Assembly (NCBI RefSeq): GCF_001866135.1
Contig: NZ_MODW01000002.1
Span: forward strand, 766,479-830,478
Origin: Microbacterium sp. LCT-H2
GTDB lineage: Bacteria; Actinomycetota; Actinomycetes; Actinomycetales; Microbacteriaceae
Direction of reading: 5' to 3'
Length of the DNA stretch: 64,000 nucleotides
Part shown: in pieces, positions 56,034 to 64,000 of the stretch
Layout of the letters: each line of letters opens with the position of its first letter
Position numbering within the stretch: the first letter of the stretch is position 1
The notes under the pieces: generated by a model
The model's database searches: none
What the model saw: the letters and a program-made list of their open reading frames with translations, nothing else
What the model was told of the DNA's origin: nothing
Program-made: the position numbers and the translations under genes

Positions 56034-57050
56034 ATGTCACGCCTTTCTCTCGCGCCCCGCATCCGCTATCTCCTCGGCCGCGCCCGCCGCATCGACGTCG
56101 GTTCGGTGTTCGAACGGGCCAGGGAGGCCTCGGCCCAGCACCACCGCCCCGTTCCCACGATCGTCGCCGACATGCTCTGGTCGGCGGCTCGTCACAACGT
56201 GGGTTTCCAGGACTACATCGACTACGACTTCGCGATGCTCAACCGTGCCGAGCGCGAGACGTACATGACGCACCCCGTGTCCAACCAGCTCTCGCAGAAG
56301 TACGACCACCCCGACTTCCGCTGGATCTTCCAGGACAAGATCGAGTTCAACCGCAAGTTCTCCGCGCATCTGCACCGCGAGTGGATGGTGGTCGAGGAGG
56401 GGAACGCCGACGAGGTCCGTGCCCTGACGGAGCGCCTCGGCACGATCGTCACGAAGGAGCCGGTCGGTCAGGCCGGGACCGGTGTGCACCGGTATCACGC
56501 GGCCGACATCACGGACTGGACCGAGTTCCACCGCGGCCTCCTCGATCGCGGCGAGCTGCTGATCGAAGAGGTCATCCGTCAGCACGACGACCTGGCGGCC
56601 GTGTGCCCCGGGACCGTGAACACCACGCGCATCACCGCGTTCTTCGACGGCGAGAAGGCACACATCCTCGCGATGGCCCAGAAGTTCGGACGCGGCGCGG
56701 TGAGCGACCAGATGACCTTCGGCGGCTTCTACACGATGCTCGACGAGAACGGGCACGCGGTCGGGGCCGGCTACGACTCGCACGGCCACGTCCACGAGAC
56801 GCACCCGGACTCCGGGTTCCGCATCGCCGACTTCCAGCTGCCCTACATGGACGAGGTGCGCGCGTTCATCGATCAGGTCGCCCGCGTCGTGCCGCAGGTG
56901 CAGTACGTCGGGTGGGACGTCGTCGTGACCCCGGACGGCCCCGTCCTCGTCGAGGGCAACTGGGGCGCGGGCGTGTACGAGAACAAGCCCAGCGTCACCG
57001 GCATCCGCACCGGCCACAAGCCGCGGTATCGCGAGGTCATCGGCTTCTGA
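56034..57050 (+). CDS. Sugar-transfer-associated ATP-grasp protein
   Basis: A 338-residue ATP-grasp enzyme of the ATPgrasp_ST type. A basic N-terminal helix region and YIDYDFAMLNRAERETYMTHP are followed by FQDKIEFNRKF, the phosphate/ATP segment TIVTKEPVGQAGTGVHRY, and ELLIEEVIRQHDDLAAVCPGTVNTTRI (about 177-204). The magnesium-binding end is WDVVVTPDGPVLVEGNWGAGVYE. ATP-grasp enzymes join a carboxylate to an amine or similar; this subgroup is tied to polysaccharide loci, with unknown substrate. GGAG stands 4 nt before the ATG. It is divergent from the racemase pair, with 84 bp between. Confidence 0.85.
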   Translation: MSRLSLAPRIRYLLGRARRIDVGSVFERAREASAQHHRPVPTIVADMLWSAARHNVGFQDYIDYDFAMLNRAERETYMTHPVSNQLSQKYDHPDFRWIFQDKIEFNRKFSAHLHREWMVVEEGNADEVRALTERLGTIVTKEPVGQAGTGVHRYHAADITDWTEFHRGLLDRGELLIEEVIRQHDDLAAVCPGTVNTTRITAFFDGEKAHILAMAQKFGRGAVSDQMTFGGFYTMLDENGHAVGAGYDSHGHVHETHPDSGFRIADFQLPYMDEVRAFIDQVARVVPQVQYVGWDVVVTPDGPVLVEGNWGAGVYENKPSVTGIRTGHKPRYREVIGF

Positions 57051-57064
57051 GCCTGTCGGACCGT

Positions 57065-57123
57065 CGAACCGGCCCCTTGCGCGCGAACCGGCCCCTTGCG
57101 TTTGCACGCAAGGGGCCGGTTCG
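57065..57123. terminator. Bidirectional terminator with a duplicated left arm
   Basis: CGAACCGGCCCCTTGCG occurs twice in direct orientation (57065-57081 and 57084-57100). Its exact complement occurs once (57107-57123), so either copy can form a 17-bp stem with the same right arm. It lies between the convergent ATP-grasp and CofE-like genes. Confidence 0.8.
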
Positions 57124-57148
57124 TTCGTAAAGGGGTGGTTCGACCTGC

Positions 57149-57840
57149 TCAGACCGCGCGGACGATGCCGAGCGGAGTGGACTCGAGACCCTGACCGAGC
57201 GGGTTGTCCCCGAGGATCTTCACCAGGCGCAGCTCCCCCGCCTTGTCCAGCGTGGAGCCGAGGATGTTGCCGCCGAGATCGTTGATGTCGACCACCGCCA
57301 CCTCGGCCTGGCCACCGATCAGCGTCTTCAGGTGCGCCGCGACCCGGTCCGGGTCCTTCGGCCCGAGCACCACAGCCTCGTTGTACGGAGGGATGGTGTG
57401 CTTCGTCGGGCCATCGATCGCGCGGGCCTTGTCCCCCGCGATGCGGTAGAAATCGCCCTTGCGCCCGAACGCCTTGGTGACCGCCGAGACGGCCGCCGCG
57501 AAGAGGATGCGCGGCGTACCGCACTCGCGCAGCGCCATCTCCATCGTCTCCGGCATGCCGAGACCGATGCCGTACGGCGTGCGGGTGACGTACTTCGACA
57601 GGAACAGCGCGAGCTTGCGCGGCTTGATCTCGTCCAGGCGGTAGGACCGCCCCTGCGTGATCGCGACGATCTTCTCGGTCACGAAGAGCAGGTCGCCCGG
57701 CTGGACGGCGGCCTTCGCGTACTCCGTGATGATCGCGTCGAGATCGTCGTCCGGCATCACGACACGGGTGCGCAGCGGGATCCGCGCATAGCTCTTTCCG
57801 TCGACGCTCGTCTCGAGCGCCTTGCCCTCGTTCGCCTGCA

Positions 57841-57841
<1 letters not shown>
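57149..57841 (-). CDS. CofE-like ligase (coenzyme F420-0:L-glutamate ligase family)
   Basis: A 230-residue protein of the CofE/FbiB N-terminal family, which couples a carboxylate to an amino acid with nucleotide hydrolysis. Visible parts are RIPLRTRVVMPDDDL, PGDLLFVTEKIVAITQGR, TPYGIGLGMPETMEMALRECG and VVDINDLGGNILG with the acidic metal ligands. No other F420 gene is in the window, and the nearby LLM protein looks FMN-dependent, so the true substrate may not be F420. It follows the sigma-factor gene directly (TGATG; a GTG at 57844 is also possible) and is probably co-transcribed with it. Confidence 0.82.
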
Positions 57842-59073
<1,232 letters not shown>

Positions 59074-59240
59074 GTTTCGCCTTTCACGGGGCCGCTGGGA
59101 GACCCCGGGACATTTCGGACACTAGTAAGACCCTTGTCAAGTCCAGTGCTCGAAAACACTGATTGACAACGGGTCGGACTCCTAGTATCGCACACGTATG
59201 GCGATGAGGACGCATTCGCGCCCGATCCGTGCGGACGGAT

Positions 59241-60182
59241 TCAGCCGCGCCCCGGCTTGTCCTCGTCGCCGGACGGACGCGAGGCGAGATAGCGCTCGAG
59301 CTCGGCCGCGAGTTCATCGGCACTGGGCAGGTCTCGTTCACTGAATCCGCCCTCGTCGTACGAGTCGTCCTCGGGGTCACGACCGGCCATGTAGGCGTCG
59401 TACCGCCGCTCGAGGTTGTGCACCATCTGCTGGAGTTCGTCGTTCGCGGCGACCTGCTCGTCCACGCGCGCGATGTAGTCCGCACGCCGCTCCTGCACCG
59501 CATCCAGCATGAGCACGAGACCGGTCGACGCCATGAGCTTCTCCGCCGCGGCACTGACCGCTTCCGGGTTCTCGGTCTCGGCGAGGTAGTGCGGCACGAG
59601 GAGGACGAAGCCGACGACGCGTTCCCCGCGCTCCGCGAAGCGGTACTCGAGCAGGTGACCCGCGGTCGCCGGGACCTGCGTGCGCGGACGCCACACGGAG
59701 TGCGACACCACGAGGTCGCGCCGGTTCCCGCTCACCGTCGTCCCGATGGGTCGCGTGTGCGGCACGGGCATCGCGATCGAGTGGACCCAGTGCAGTCCCG
59801 AGGCCTCGAACTCCGCAGCAAGATCCAGAACGGTCTCCGCGAAGGCGTTCCAGGCGAAGTCGGGCTCATACCCCGTGAGCAGCAGGAACGGGCGTCCCAG
59901 CGCATCCGTGGCGAGGGAGAGCTCGAGGCGGGGCGGGCGGAACTCGGCGAGGTGGTCCTGGTCGAACGAGATGACCGGGCGACGCGCGCGATAGTCGAGG
60001 AGCACATCGTTGTCGAAGATCGCGAGCGGCTGCGGCGACGTCGTCTCCCGCAGGTGATCGATGAGCCCAGACACCGCACTGCCGGCGTCGGTGAAACCGG
60101 TGAGCAGCATCACGAGAGGCAGGCCGTGGGGCACCGCGGGGGCGTTCGCGACGCGTTCGTGGATCTCTCCGGAGAAGGGCAT
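59241..60182 (-). CDS. PAC2-family protein (proteasome-assembly-chaperone-like)
   Basis: A 313-residue actinobacterial PAC2 protein. The core shows LVMLLTGFTDAGSAVSGLIDHL, VISFDQDHLAEFRPPRLEL, LLLTGYEPDF and HSIAMPVPHTRPIGTTVSG, followed by a helical tail with a probable coiled coil (QERRADYIARVDEQVAANDELQQMVHNLERRYDAYM, about 225-260) and an acidic C-terminus. The biochemical role in bacteria is unknown. The ATG lies six nt after TAGCAT (60194-60189), so probably leaderless. It is divergent from pepA. Confidence 0.88.
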   Translation of the reverse strand: MPFSGEIHERVANAPAVPHGLPLVMLLTGFTDAGSAVSGLIDHLRETTSPQPLAIFDNDVLLDYRARRPVISFDQDHLAEFRPPRLELSLATDALGRPFLLLTGYEPDFAWNAFAETVLDLAAEFEASGLHWVHSIAMPVPHTRPIGTTVSGNRRDLVVSHSVWRPRTQVPATAGHLLEYRFAERGERVVGFVLLVPHYLAETENPEAVSAAAEKLMASTGLVLMLDAVQERRADYIARVDEQVAANDELQQMVHNLERRYDAYMAGRDPEDDSYDEGGFSERDLPSADELAAELERYLASRPSGDEDKPGRG

Positions 60183-60296
60183 GTCTCCATGCTACGAGCC
60201 GCACCCGGAGCCGGGCTCTGACGTGTCTCGCTGAGAGCGAACACACCCCGGCCGCCGGACCGACGACCCCGGCGCGGAGATCCTAGGATGGAGAGC

Positions 60297-61775
60297 ATGA
60301 CGCTTCCCGTGCTCTCGCACACCACCGATCAGTTCCCCGGAAGCGCTGCCGATGCCGCAGTGCTCGTCGTCCCCGATCTCTCCGAGTCGGCCGAGTCGCT
60401 GGCAGCTCACCCCGGTCTCGCCGATGTCCTGGCGGGCATCGGCTTCACCGGCGCCGCCGGTGCCTTCGCTCGGGTGTACGCACCGGAGCTGACGACCCTC
60501 CCGTTCGCCGTCGTCGGCGTCGGTTCCACCGTCGACGACGCGTCCGTTCGGAGTGCAGCCGGCGTGGCGCTCCGCTCCCTGACCGGGTTCGACACGGTCG
60601 CGCTCGGCCTCGCCGCCGGGCTCGAGGAGCACGCGGGCGCCGCGGCGGAGGGCGCCGTTCTCGGCGGCTACCGCTTCGACGACTACCGCGCCGAGAACGG
60701 CAGGAAGAAGCGGGCGACGGCGGTCGTCGTCCACGCCCCGCTCGACGACGAGACGATCGCCCGCGCCCACGCCACCGGCGAGGCTGTCGCCCTCATCAAA
60801 GACCTCGTGAACGTACCCGCCGAGTGGCAGAGCCCCGCGCAGCTCGCGCAGAGCGCCGCCGACAGCGTCGCGGATCTGGATGTCACCGTGGAGATCCTCG
60901 ACGAGACCGCGCTCGCGGAACAGGGCTTCGGCGGCATCCTCGGCGTCGGCCAGGGATCCGACCGTCCGCCGCGCCTCGTCCGCCTCGACTACGCGCCGGC
61001 GGACGCGCAGCGCCACATCGCCCTCGTCGGCAAGGGGATCACGTTCGACACCGGTGGGCTCTCCCTGAAGCCGGCCGCGTCGATGGTCGGCATGAAGTTC
61101 GACATGGCGGGTGCCGCGACCTCCCTCGCCGCGCTCCGCGCCATCGCCGCCCTGCGGCTTCCCGTGCACGTGACCGCCTGGCTCTGCATCACCGACAACA
61201 TGCCGTCCGGCCGCGCCCTGCGCCCCGGCGACGTCATCCGCATCCTCGACGGCACCACCGTCGAGGTGCTGAACACCGACGCCGAGGGGCGCCTCGTCCT
61301 CGCCGACGGGCTCGTCGCGGCGAGCCGGGAGAACCCCGACGTCATCATCGACGTCGCGACCCTGACCGGCGCGATCGTCGCGGCCCTCGGCCACCGCCAC
61401 ACCGGCGTCTTCGGCGACGACGAGACGGTCGCGGAGTTCCTCGCCGCCGCCGCGCGCACGGGAGAGCCGGCGTGGCACATGCCCCTGCCCGCCTACATGG
61501 AGGAGACGCTCGACTCCCCCATCGCCGACATGATCAACGCCAACATGGGAGATCGGATGGGCGGCGCGTCCTTCGCCGGTCTCTTCCTGCGGCGCTTCGT
61601 CGGACGCACCTCGGAGGAGGACGACGCGCCGCGCATCCCCTGGGTGCACCTGGACATCGCGGGCTCCGGTGAACACGCGGGCGCCCCCTACGGCTTCACC
61701 GAGAAGGGCCCCACGGGGGCGATGGTCCGATCGATCATCGCCTTCGCCGAAGCAGCATCCCACCCGGAGGCATGA
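60297..61775 (+). CDS. pepA: Leucyl aminopeptidase (M17)
   Basis: Hexameric, two-metal cytosolic aminopeptidase of about 492 residues. The metal and catalytic motifs are GKGITFDTGGLSLKP, GMKFDMAGAA and NTDAEGRLVLADG. The N-terminal domain is typical for the family. The ATG at 60297 lies seven nt after TAGGAT (60284-60289), so a leaderless message fits better than an ATG at 60288, which would overlap that hexamer. lpdA follows directly. Confidence 0.94.
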   Translation: MTLPVLSHTTDQFPGSAADAAVLVVPDLSESAESLAAHPGLADVLAGIGFTGAAGAFARVYAPELTTLPFAVVGVGSTVDDASVRSAAGVALRSLTGFDTVALGLAAGLEEHAGAAAEGAVLGGYRFDDYRAENGRKKRATAVVVHAPLDDETIARAHATGEAVALIKDLVNVPAEWQSPAQLAQSAADSVADLDVTVEILDETALAEQGFGGILGVGQGSDRPPRLVRLDYAPADAQRHIALVGKGITFDTGGLSLKPAASMVGMKFDMAGAATSLAALRAIAALRLPVHVTAWLCITDNMPSGRALRPGDVIRILDGTTVEVLNTDAEGRLVLADGLVAASRENPDVIIDVATLTGAIVAALGHRHTGVFGDDETVAEFLAAAARTGEPAWHMPLPAYMEETLDSPIADMINANMGDRMGGASFAGLFLRRFVGRTSEEDDAPRIPWVHLDIAGSGEHAGAPYGFTEKGPTGAMVRSIIAFAEAASHPEA

Positions 61776-61780
61776 CACCC

Positions 61781-63154
61781 ATGACAACCCACACCTTCGA
61801 CATCGTCGTCCTGGGCGGCGGCAGCGGCGGGTACGCCGCGGCACTGCGAGCCAGCGAGCTCGGCAAGTCCGTCGCACTGATCGAGAAGGACAAGGTGGGA
61901 GGCACGTGCCTCCACCGCGGGTGCATCCCGACCAAGGCGTTGCTGCACGCCGCCGAGGTGGCGGATCACGTGCGTGACGCCTCCTCCGTGGGCGTCACGG
62001 CCTCGTTCGGCGGGATCGACCCCGCGGGCGTGCGCACGTACCGCGAGGGCATCGTCGCCAAGAAGTACAAAGGCCTCGAGGGGCTCGTGAAGGCGCGCGG
62101 GATCACGACGGTCACCGGGCTCGGCCGCCTGAACGCAGACCGGAGCGTCAGCGTGGGCGACGACGTCTACGTGGGTACGGACGTGATCCTCGCCACGGGC
62201 TCCTACAGCCGCTCGCTGCCCGGGCTGGAGATCGGCGGACGCATCCTGACCAGCGAGCAGGCACTCGCCCTGGACGTCATCCCCGAGCGCGTGCTCATCC
62301 TGGGCGGCGGCGTGATCGGCGTCGAGTTCGCGAGCGTGTGGCGCTCCTTCGGTGCCGAGGTGACGATCGTGGAGGCGCTGCCCCACCTCGTCCCGAACGA
62401 GGACATCGCGATGAGCAAGGGCCTCGAGCGCGCCTTCCGCCGGCGTGGCATCCAGTACTCGCTCGGCGTGCGCTTCCAGACAGCCACCCAGGACGACTCG
62501 TCCGTGACCCTCACTCTGGAGGACGGCACGGAGTTCACCGCCGACTACCTCCTCGTCGCCGTCGGCCGCGGCCCCGCCACCGCCGACCTGGGCTTCGAGG
62601 AAGCCGGAGTGCGCCTGGACCGCGGGTTCGTGACGGTCGACAACGACCTCCGGACCGATGTCCCCGGCGTGTGGGCGGTCGGCGACATCGTCCCCGGTCT
62701 GCAGCTCGCCCACCGCGGGTTCCAGCAGGGGATCGCGGTCGCTGAGCGCATCGCGGGCCTCTCCCCCGTGAACGTGCCTGACGTGCAGATCCCGAAGGTC
62801 ACCTACTCCAGCCCCGAGGTCGCCTCCGTCGGTCTCACGGAGGAGGCGGCAGTCGCCGCGCACGGTGCCGATGCCGTCCACTCCTACGAGTACAACCTCG
62901 CCGGGAACGGGAAGAGCGAGATCATCGGCACGGGCGGCCTCGTCAAGGTCGTCCGTCTCAAGGACGGTCCCGTCCTCGGTGTGCATCTCCTCGGCGACCG
63001 CGTCGGCGAACTCATCACCGAGGGGCAGCTCGCGGTCGCGTGGGAAGCCCACCCGGAGGACATCGCGCCGCTCATCCACGCCCACCCGACCCAGAGCGAG
63101 GCCCTCGGAGAAGCCTTCCTCGCGCTGGCCGGAAAGCCCCTGCACGCCCTCTGA
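61781..63154 (+). CDS. lpdA: Dihydrolipoyl dehydrogenase
   Basis: E3 flavoenzyme that reoxidises the lipoyl groups of 2-oxoacid dehydrogenases. It has about 457 residues. The FAD fold VVLGGGSGGYAAALRA, the redox disulfide GGTCLHRGCIPTKAL, the NAD fold ILGGGVIGVEFASVW and the C-terminal His-Glu dyad in HAHPTQSEALGEA are visible. GGAGG lies 10 nt before the ATG at 61781; the ATG at 61772 overlaps the pepA stop but has the ribosome site too close. The E2 gene follows after 66 bp. Confidence 0.95.
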   Translation: MTTHTFDIVVLGGGSGGYAAALRASELGKSVALIEKDKVGGTCLHRGCIPTKALLHAAEVADHVRDASSVGVTASFGGIDPAGVRTYREGIVAKKYKGLEGLVKARGITTVTGLGRLNADRSVSVGDDVYVGTDVILATGSYSRSLPGLEIGGRILTSEQALALDVIPERVLILGGGVIGVEFASVWRSFGAEVTIVEALPHLVPNEDIAMSKGLERAFRRRGIQYSLGVRFQTATQDDSSVTLTLEDGTEFTADYLLVAVGRGPATADLGFEEAGVRLDRGFVTVDNDLRTDVPGVWAVGDIVPGLQLAHRGFQQGIAVAERIAGLSPVNVPDVQIPKVTYSSPEVASVGLTEEAAVAAHGADAVHSYEYNLAGNGKSEIIGTGGLVKVVRLKDGPVLGVHLLGDRVGELITEGQLAVAWEAHPEDIAPLIHAHPTQSEALGEAFLALAGKPLHAL

Positions 63155-63220
63155 GCACCAACCGGTGCCCGAGTCACTAAGCTAGACAAGCGTCATACAA
63201 CTTCTGAAGGAGACTCAGTC

Positions 63221-64000
63221 ATGAGCACATCCGTGGTCCTCCCCGCTCTCGGTGAGAGCGTCACAGAGGGTACGGTCACCCGCTGGCTCAAGCAGGTGGG
63301 AGACACCGTCCAGGCGGACGAGGGCCTGCTCGAGATCTCGACCGACAAGGTCGACACCGAGATCCCCTCCCCCGTCACCGGCGTCATCGAGGAGATCCTC
63401 GTCGCCGAGGACGAGACCGTCGAGGTCGGTGCTCTGCTGGCCCGCATCGGTGACGGCAGCGGCGCGGCCCCTGCCGACGATGCCCCTGCTGCCGCCGAGG
63501 CCGCTCCGGCCGAAGCCGCCGCCCCCGCCGCTCCGGAGCCCGAGGCGGCTCCCGCAGCGGAGCAGCAGGCTCCCGCCGAGTCCGCTCCCGCTGAGGCCGC
63601 CCCTGCGGCTCCGTCTGGCGACGCCACCGACATCGTGCTCCCTGAGCTCGGCGAGAGCGTCACCGAGGGCACGGTCACCCGCTGGCTCAAGCAGGTCGGC
63701 GACTCGGTCGAGGTCGACGAGGCGCTCCTCGAGATCTCCACCGACAAGGTCGACACCGAGATCCCGTCGCCGGTCGCCGGCGTGCTGCAGGAGATCGTCG
63801 CCGGCGAGGACGAGACCGTCGAGGTCGGCGCCGTGCTGGCGCGCGTCGGTTCCGGTGCTGCGCCCGCCGCTCAGCCCGAGGCTCCCGCCGCTCCCGCTCC
63901 GCAGGCCGAGGCTCCGGCACAGCCCGCTGCTCCGGCACAGCCCGCAGCTCCGGCCCAGCCCGCTCAGGCCGAGGCTCCGAAGCTGTCGTTGCCGACCGAG
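63221..64000 (+). CDS. sucB: 2-Oxoacid dehydrogenase E2 (dihydrolipoamide acyltransferase), N-terminal part
   Basis: The first 260 codons are visible, running off the right edge. There are two lipoyl domains in tandem: about residues 4-78 with the lipoylated Lys in [14 protein letters not shown], and about 137-211 with the same motif. Ala/Pro/Glu-rich swinging-arm linkers follow each. GAAGGAG stands before the ATG. The catalytic domain is outside the window, so succinyl or acetyl specificity cannot be decided. Actinobacterial enzymes of this layout often serve as E2 for pyruvate dehydrogenase. It is in operon order with lpdA. Confidence 0.9.
   Translation, partial: MSTSVVLPALGESVTEGTVTRWLKQVGDTVQADEGLLEISTDKVDTEIPSPVTGVIEEILVAEDETVEVGALLARIGDGSGAAPADDAPAAAEAAPAEAAAPAAPEPEAAPAAEQQAPAESAPAEAAPAAPSGDATDIVLPELGESVTEGTVTRWLKQVGDSVEVDEALLEISTDKVDTEIPSPVAGVLQEIVAGEDETVEVGAVLARVGSGAAPAAQPEAPAAPAPQAEAPAQPAAPAQPAAPAQPAQAEAPKLSLPTE
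63233..63857 (+). repeat. Tandem lipoyl-domain repeat within the E2 gene
   Basis: Two units of about 225 bp (63233-63460 and 63632-63857) encode nearly the same lipoyl domain; the core [18 protein letters not shown] is identical in both. The DNA of the two units is also very similar, including the linker start, so they can recombine or convert each other. Confidence 0.8.

Overview
The window is a stretch of high-GC chromosome from an actinobacterium, most probably Microbacterium or a close relative in the Microbacteriaceae. The reasons are the actinobacterial families it carries (SepH, DUF3000, DUF3093, DUF3159, DUF3710, DUF4193, DUF7455, DUF7882), the gene orders, a GlnR-type box before amt, and many start codons placed 6-8 nt after a TANNNT -10 hexamer. 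I see no rRNA, CRISPR array, insertion sequence or prophage. It is core chromosome with a few accessory insertions.

Layout. 1-4.2 kb: secD (cut by the left edge), yajC, ruvB, ruvA, ruvC and yebC, all on the minus strand. 4.4-8.2 kb: vitamin B6 module, with pdxS-pdxT divergent from a MocR/PdxR-type regulator and pdxY. 8.2-13 kb: HIT protein, thrS, YnfA, a DoxX-like protein and photolyase. 13-16.1 kb: a copper/heme envelope operon (membrane protein, CopC, PCuAC, Tat-exported DyP peroxidase). 16.2-17.8 kb: two small conserved genes and four tRNA genes. 17.9-22.5 kb: TreS-like glycosidase with an LLM oxidoreductase, a GIY-YIG protein, an SPW-repeat protein and a PemK-like protein coupled to amt. 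22.5-32.7 kb: amt, zapE, sseA-sufE, a hydrolase, DUF3000, an RNase D-like protein and fadAB. 32.7-39 kb: a lipid locus (GMC oxidoreductase, diacylglycerol-kinase-like protein, alkyl-DHAP-synthase-like flavoprotein, TetR, glpD) whose core order resembles M. tuberculosis Rv2249c-Rv2252. 39-44 kb: dxs and acnA. 44-49 kb: DUF3159, DUF3710, dut, DUF3093, DUF4193, sepH and a nucleotide-pyrophosphatase-like gene. 49-54.2 kb: parC and parE, convergent, then a DUF7455 zinc protein. 54.2-57.8 kb: two overlapping alanine-racemase-family genes, an ATP-grasp enzyme and a CofE-like ligase. 57.8-64 kb: primary sigma factor, PAC2 protein, pepA, lpdA and the start of a 2-oxoacid dehydrogenase E2 gene.

Most notable point. 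The two racemase genes at 54196-55949 have reciprocal losses. The downstream protein keeps the PLP lysine and the whole barrel signature but has lost the catalytic tyrosine of its C-terminal domain. The upstream protein keeps that tyrosine in a complete C-terminal domain, but most of its barrel is deleted and the lysine position is arginine. Classical alanine racemase builds each active site from the Lys of one subunit and the Tyr of the other. The pair therefore looks like an obligate heterodimer with one composite active site, encoded by translationally coupled genes.

Regulatory signals read from the sequence: LexA-like boxes before ruvA and before a small unknown gene, a GlnR box before amt, a long palindrome before acnA, a perfect 16-bp palindrome between pdxS and its divergent regulator, an inverted repeat between the TetR gene and its divergent flavoprotein, and GC-rich bidirectional hairpins at most convergent junctions, several sharing a CGAAGGGG-type arm. 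No gene-free interval exceeds 300 bases; the longest are described under their neighbours.
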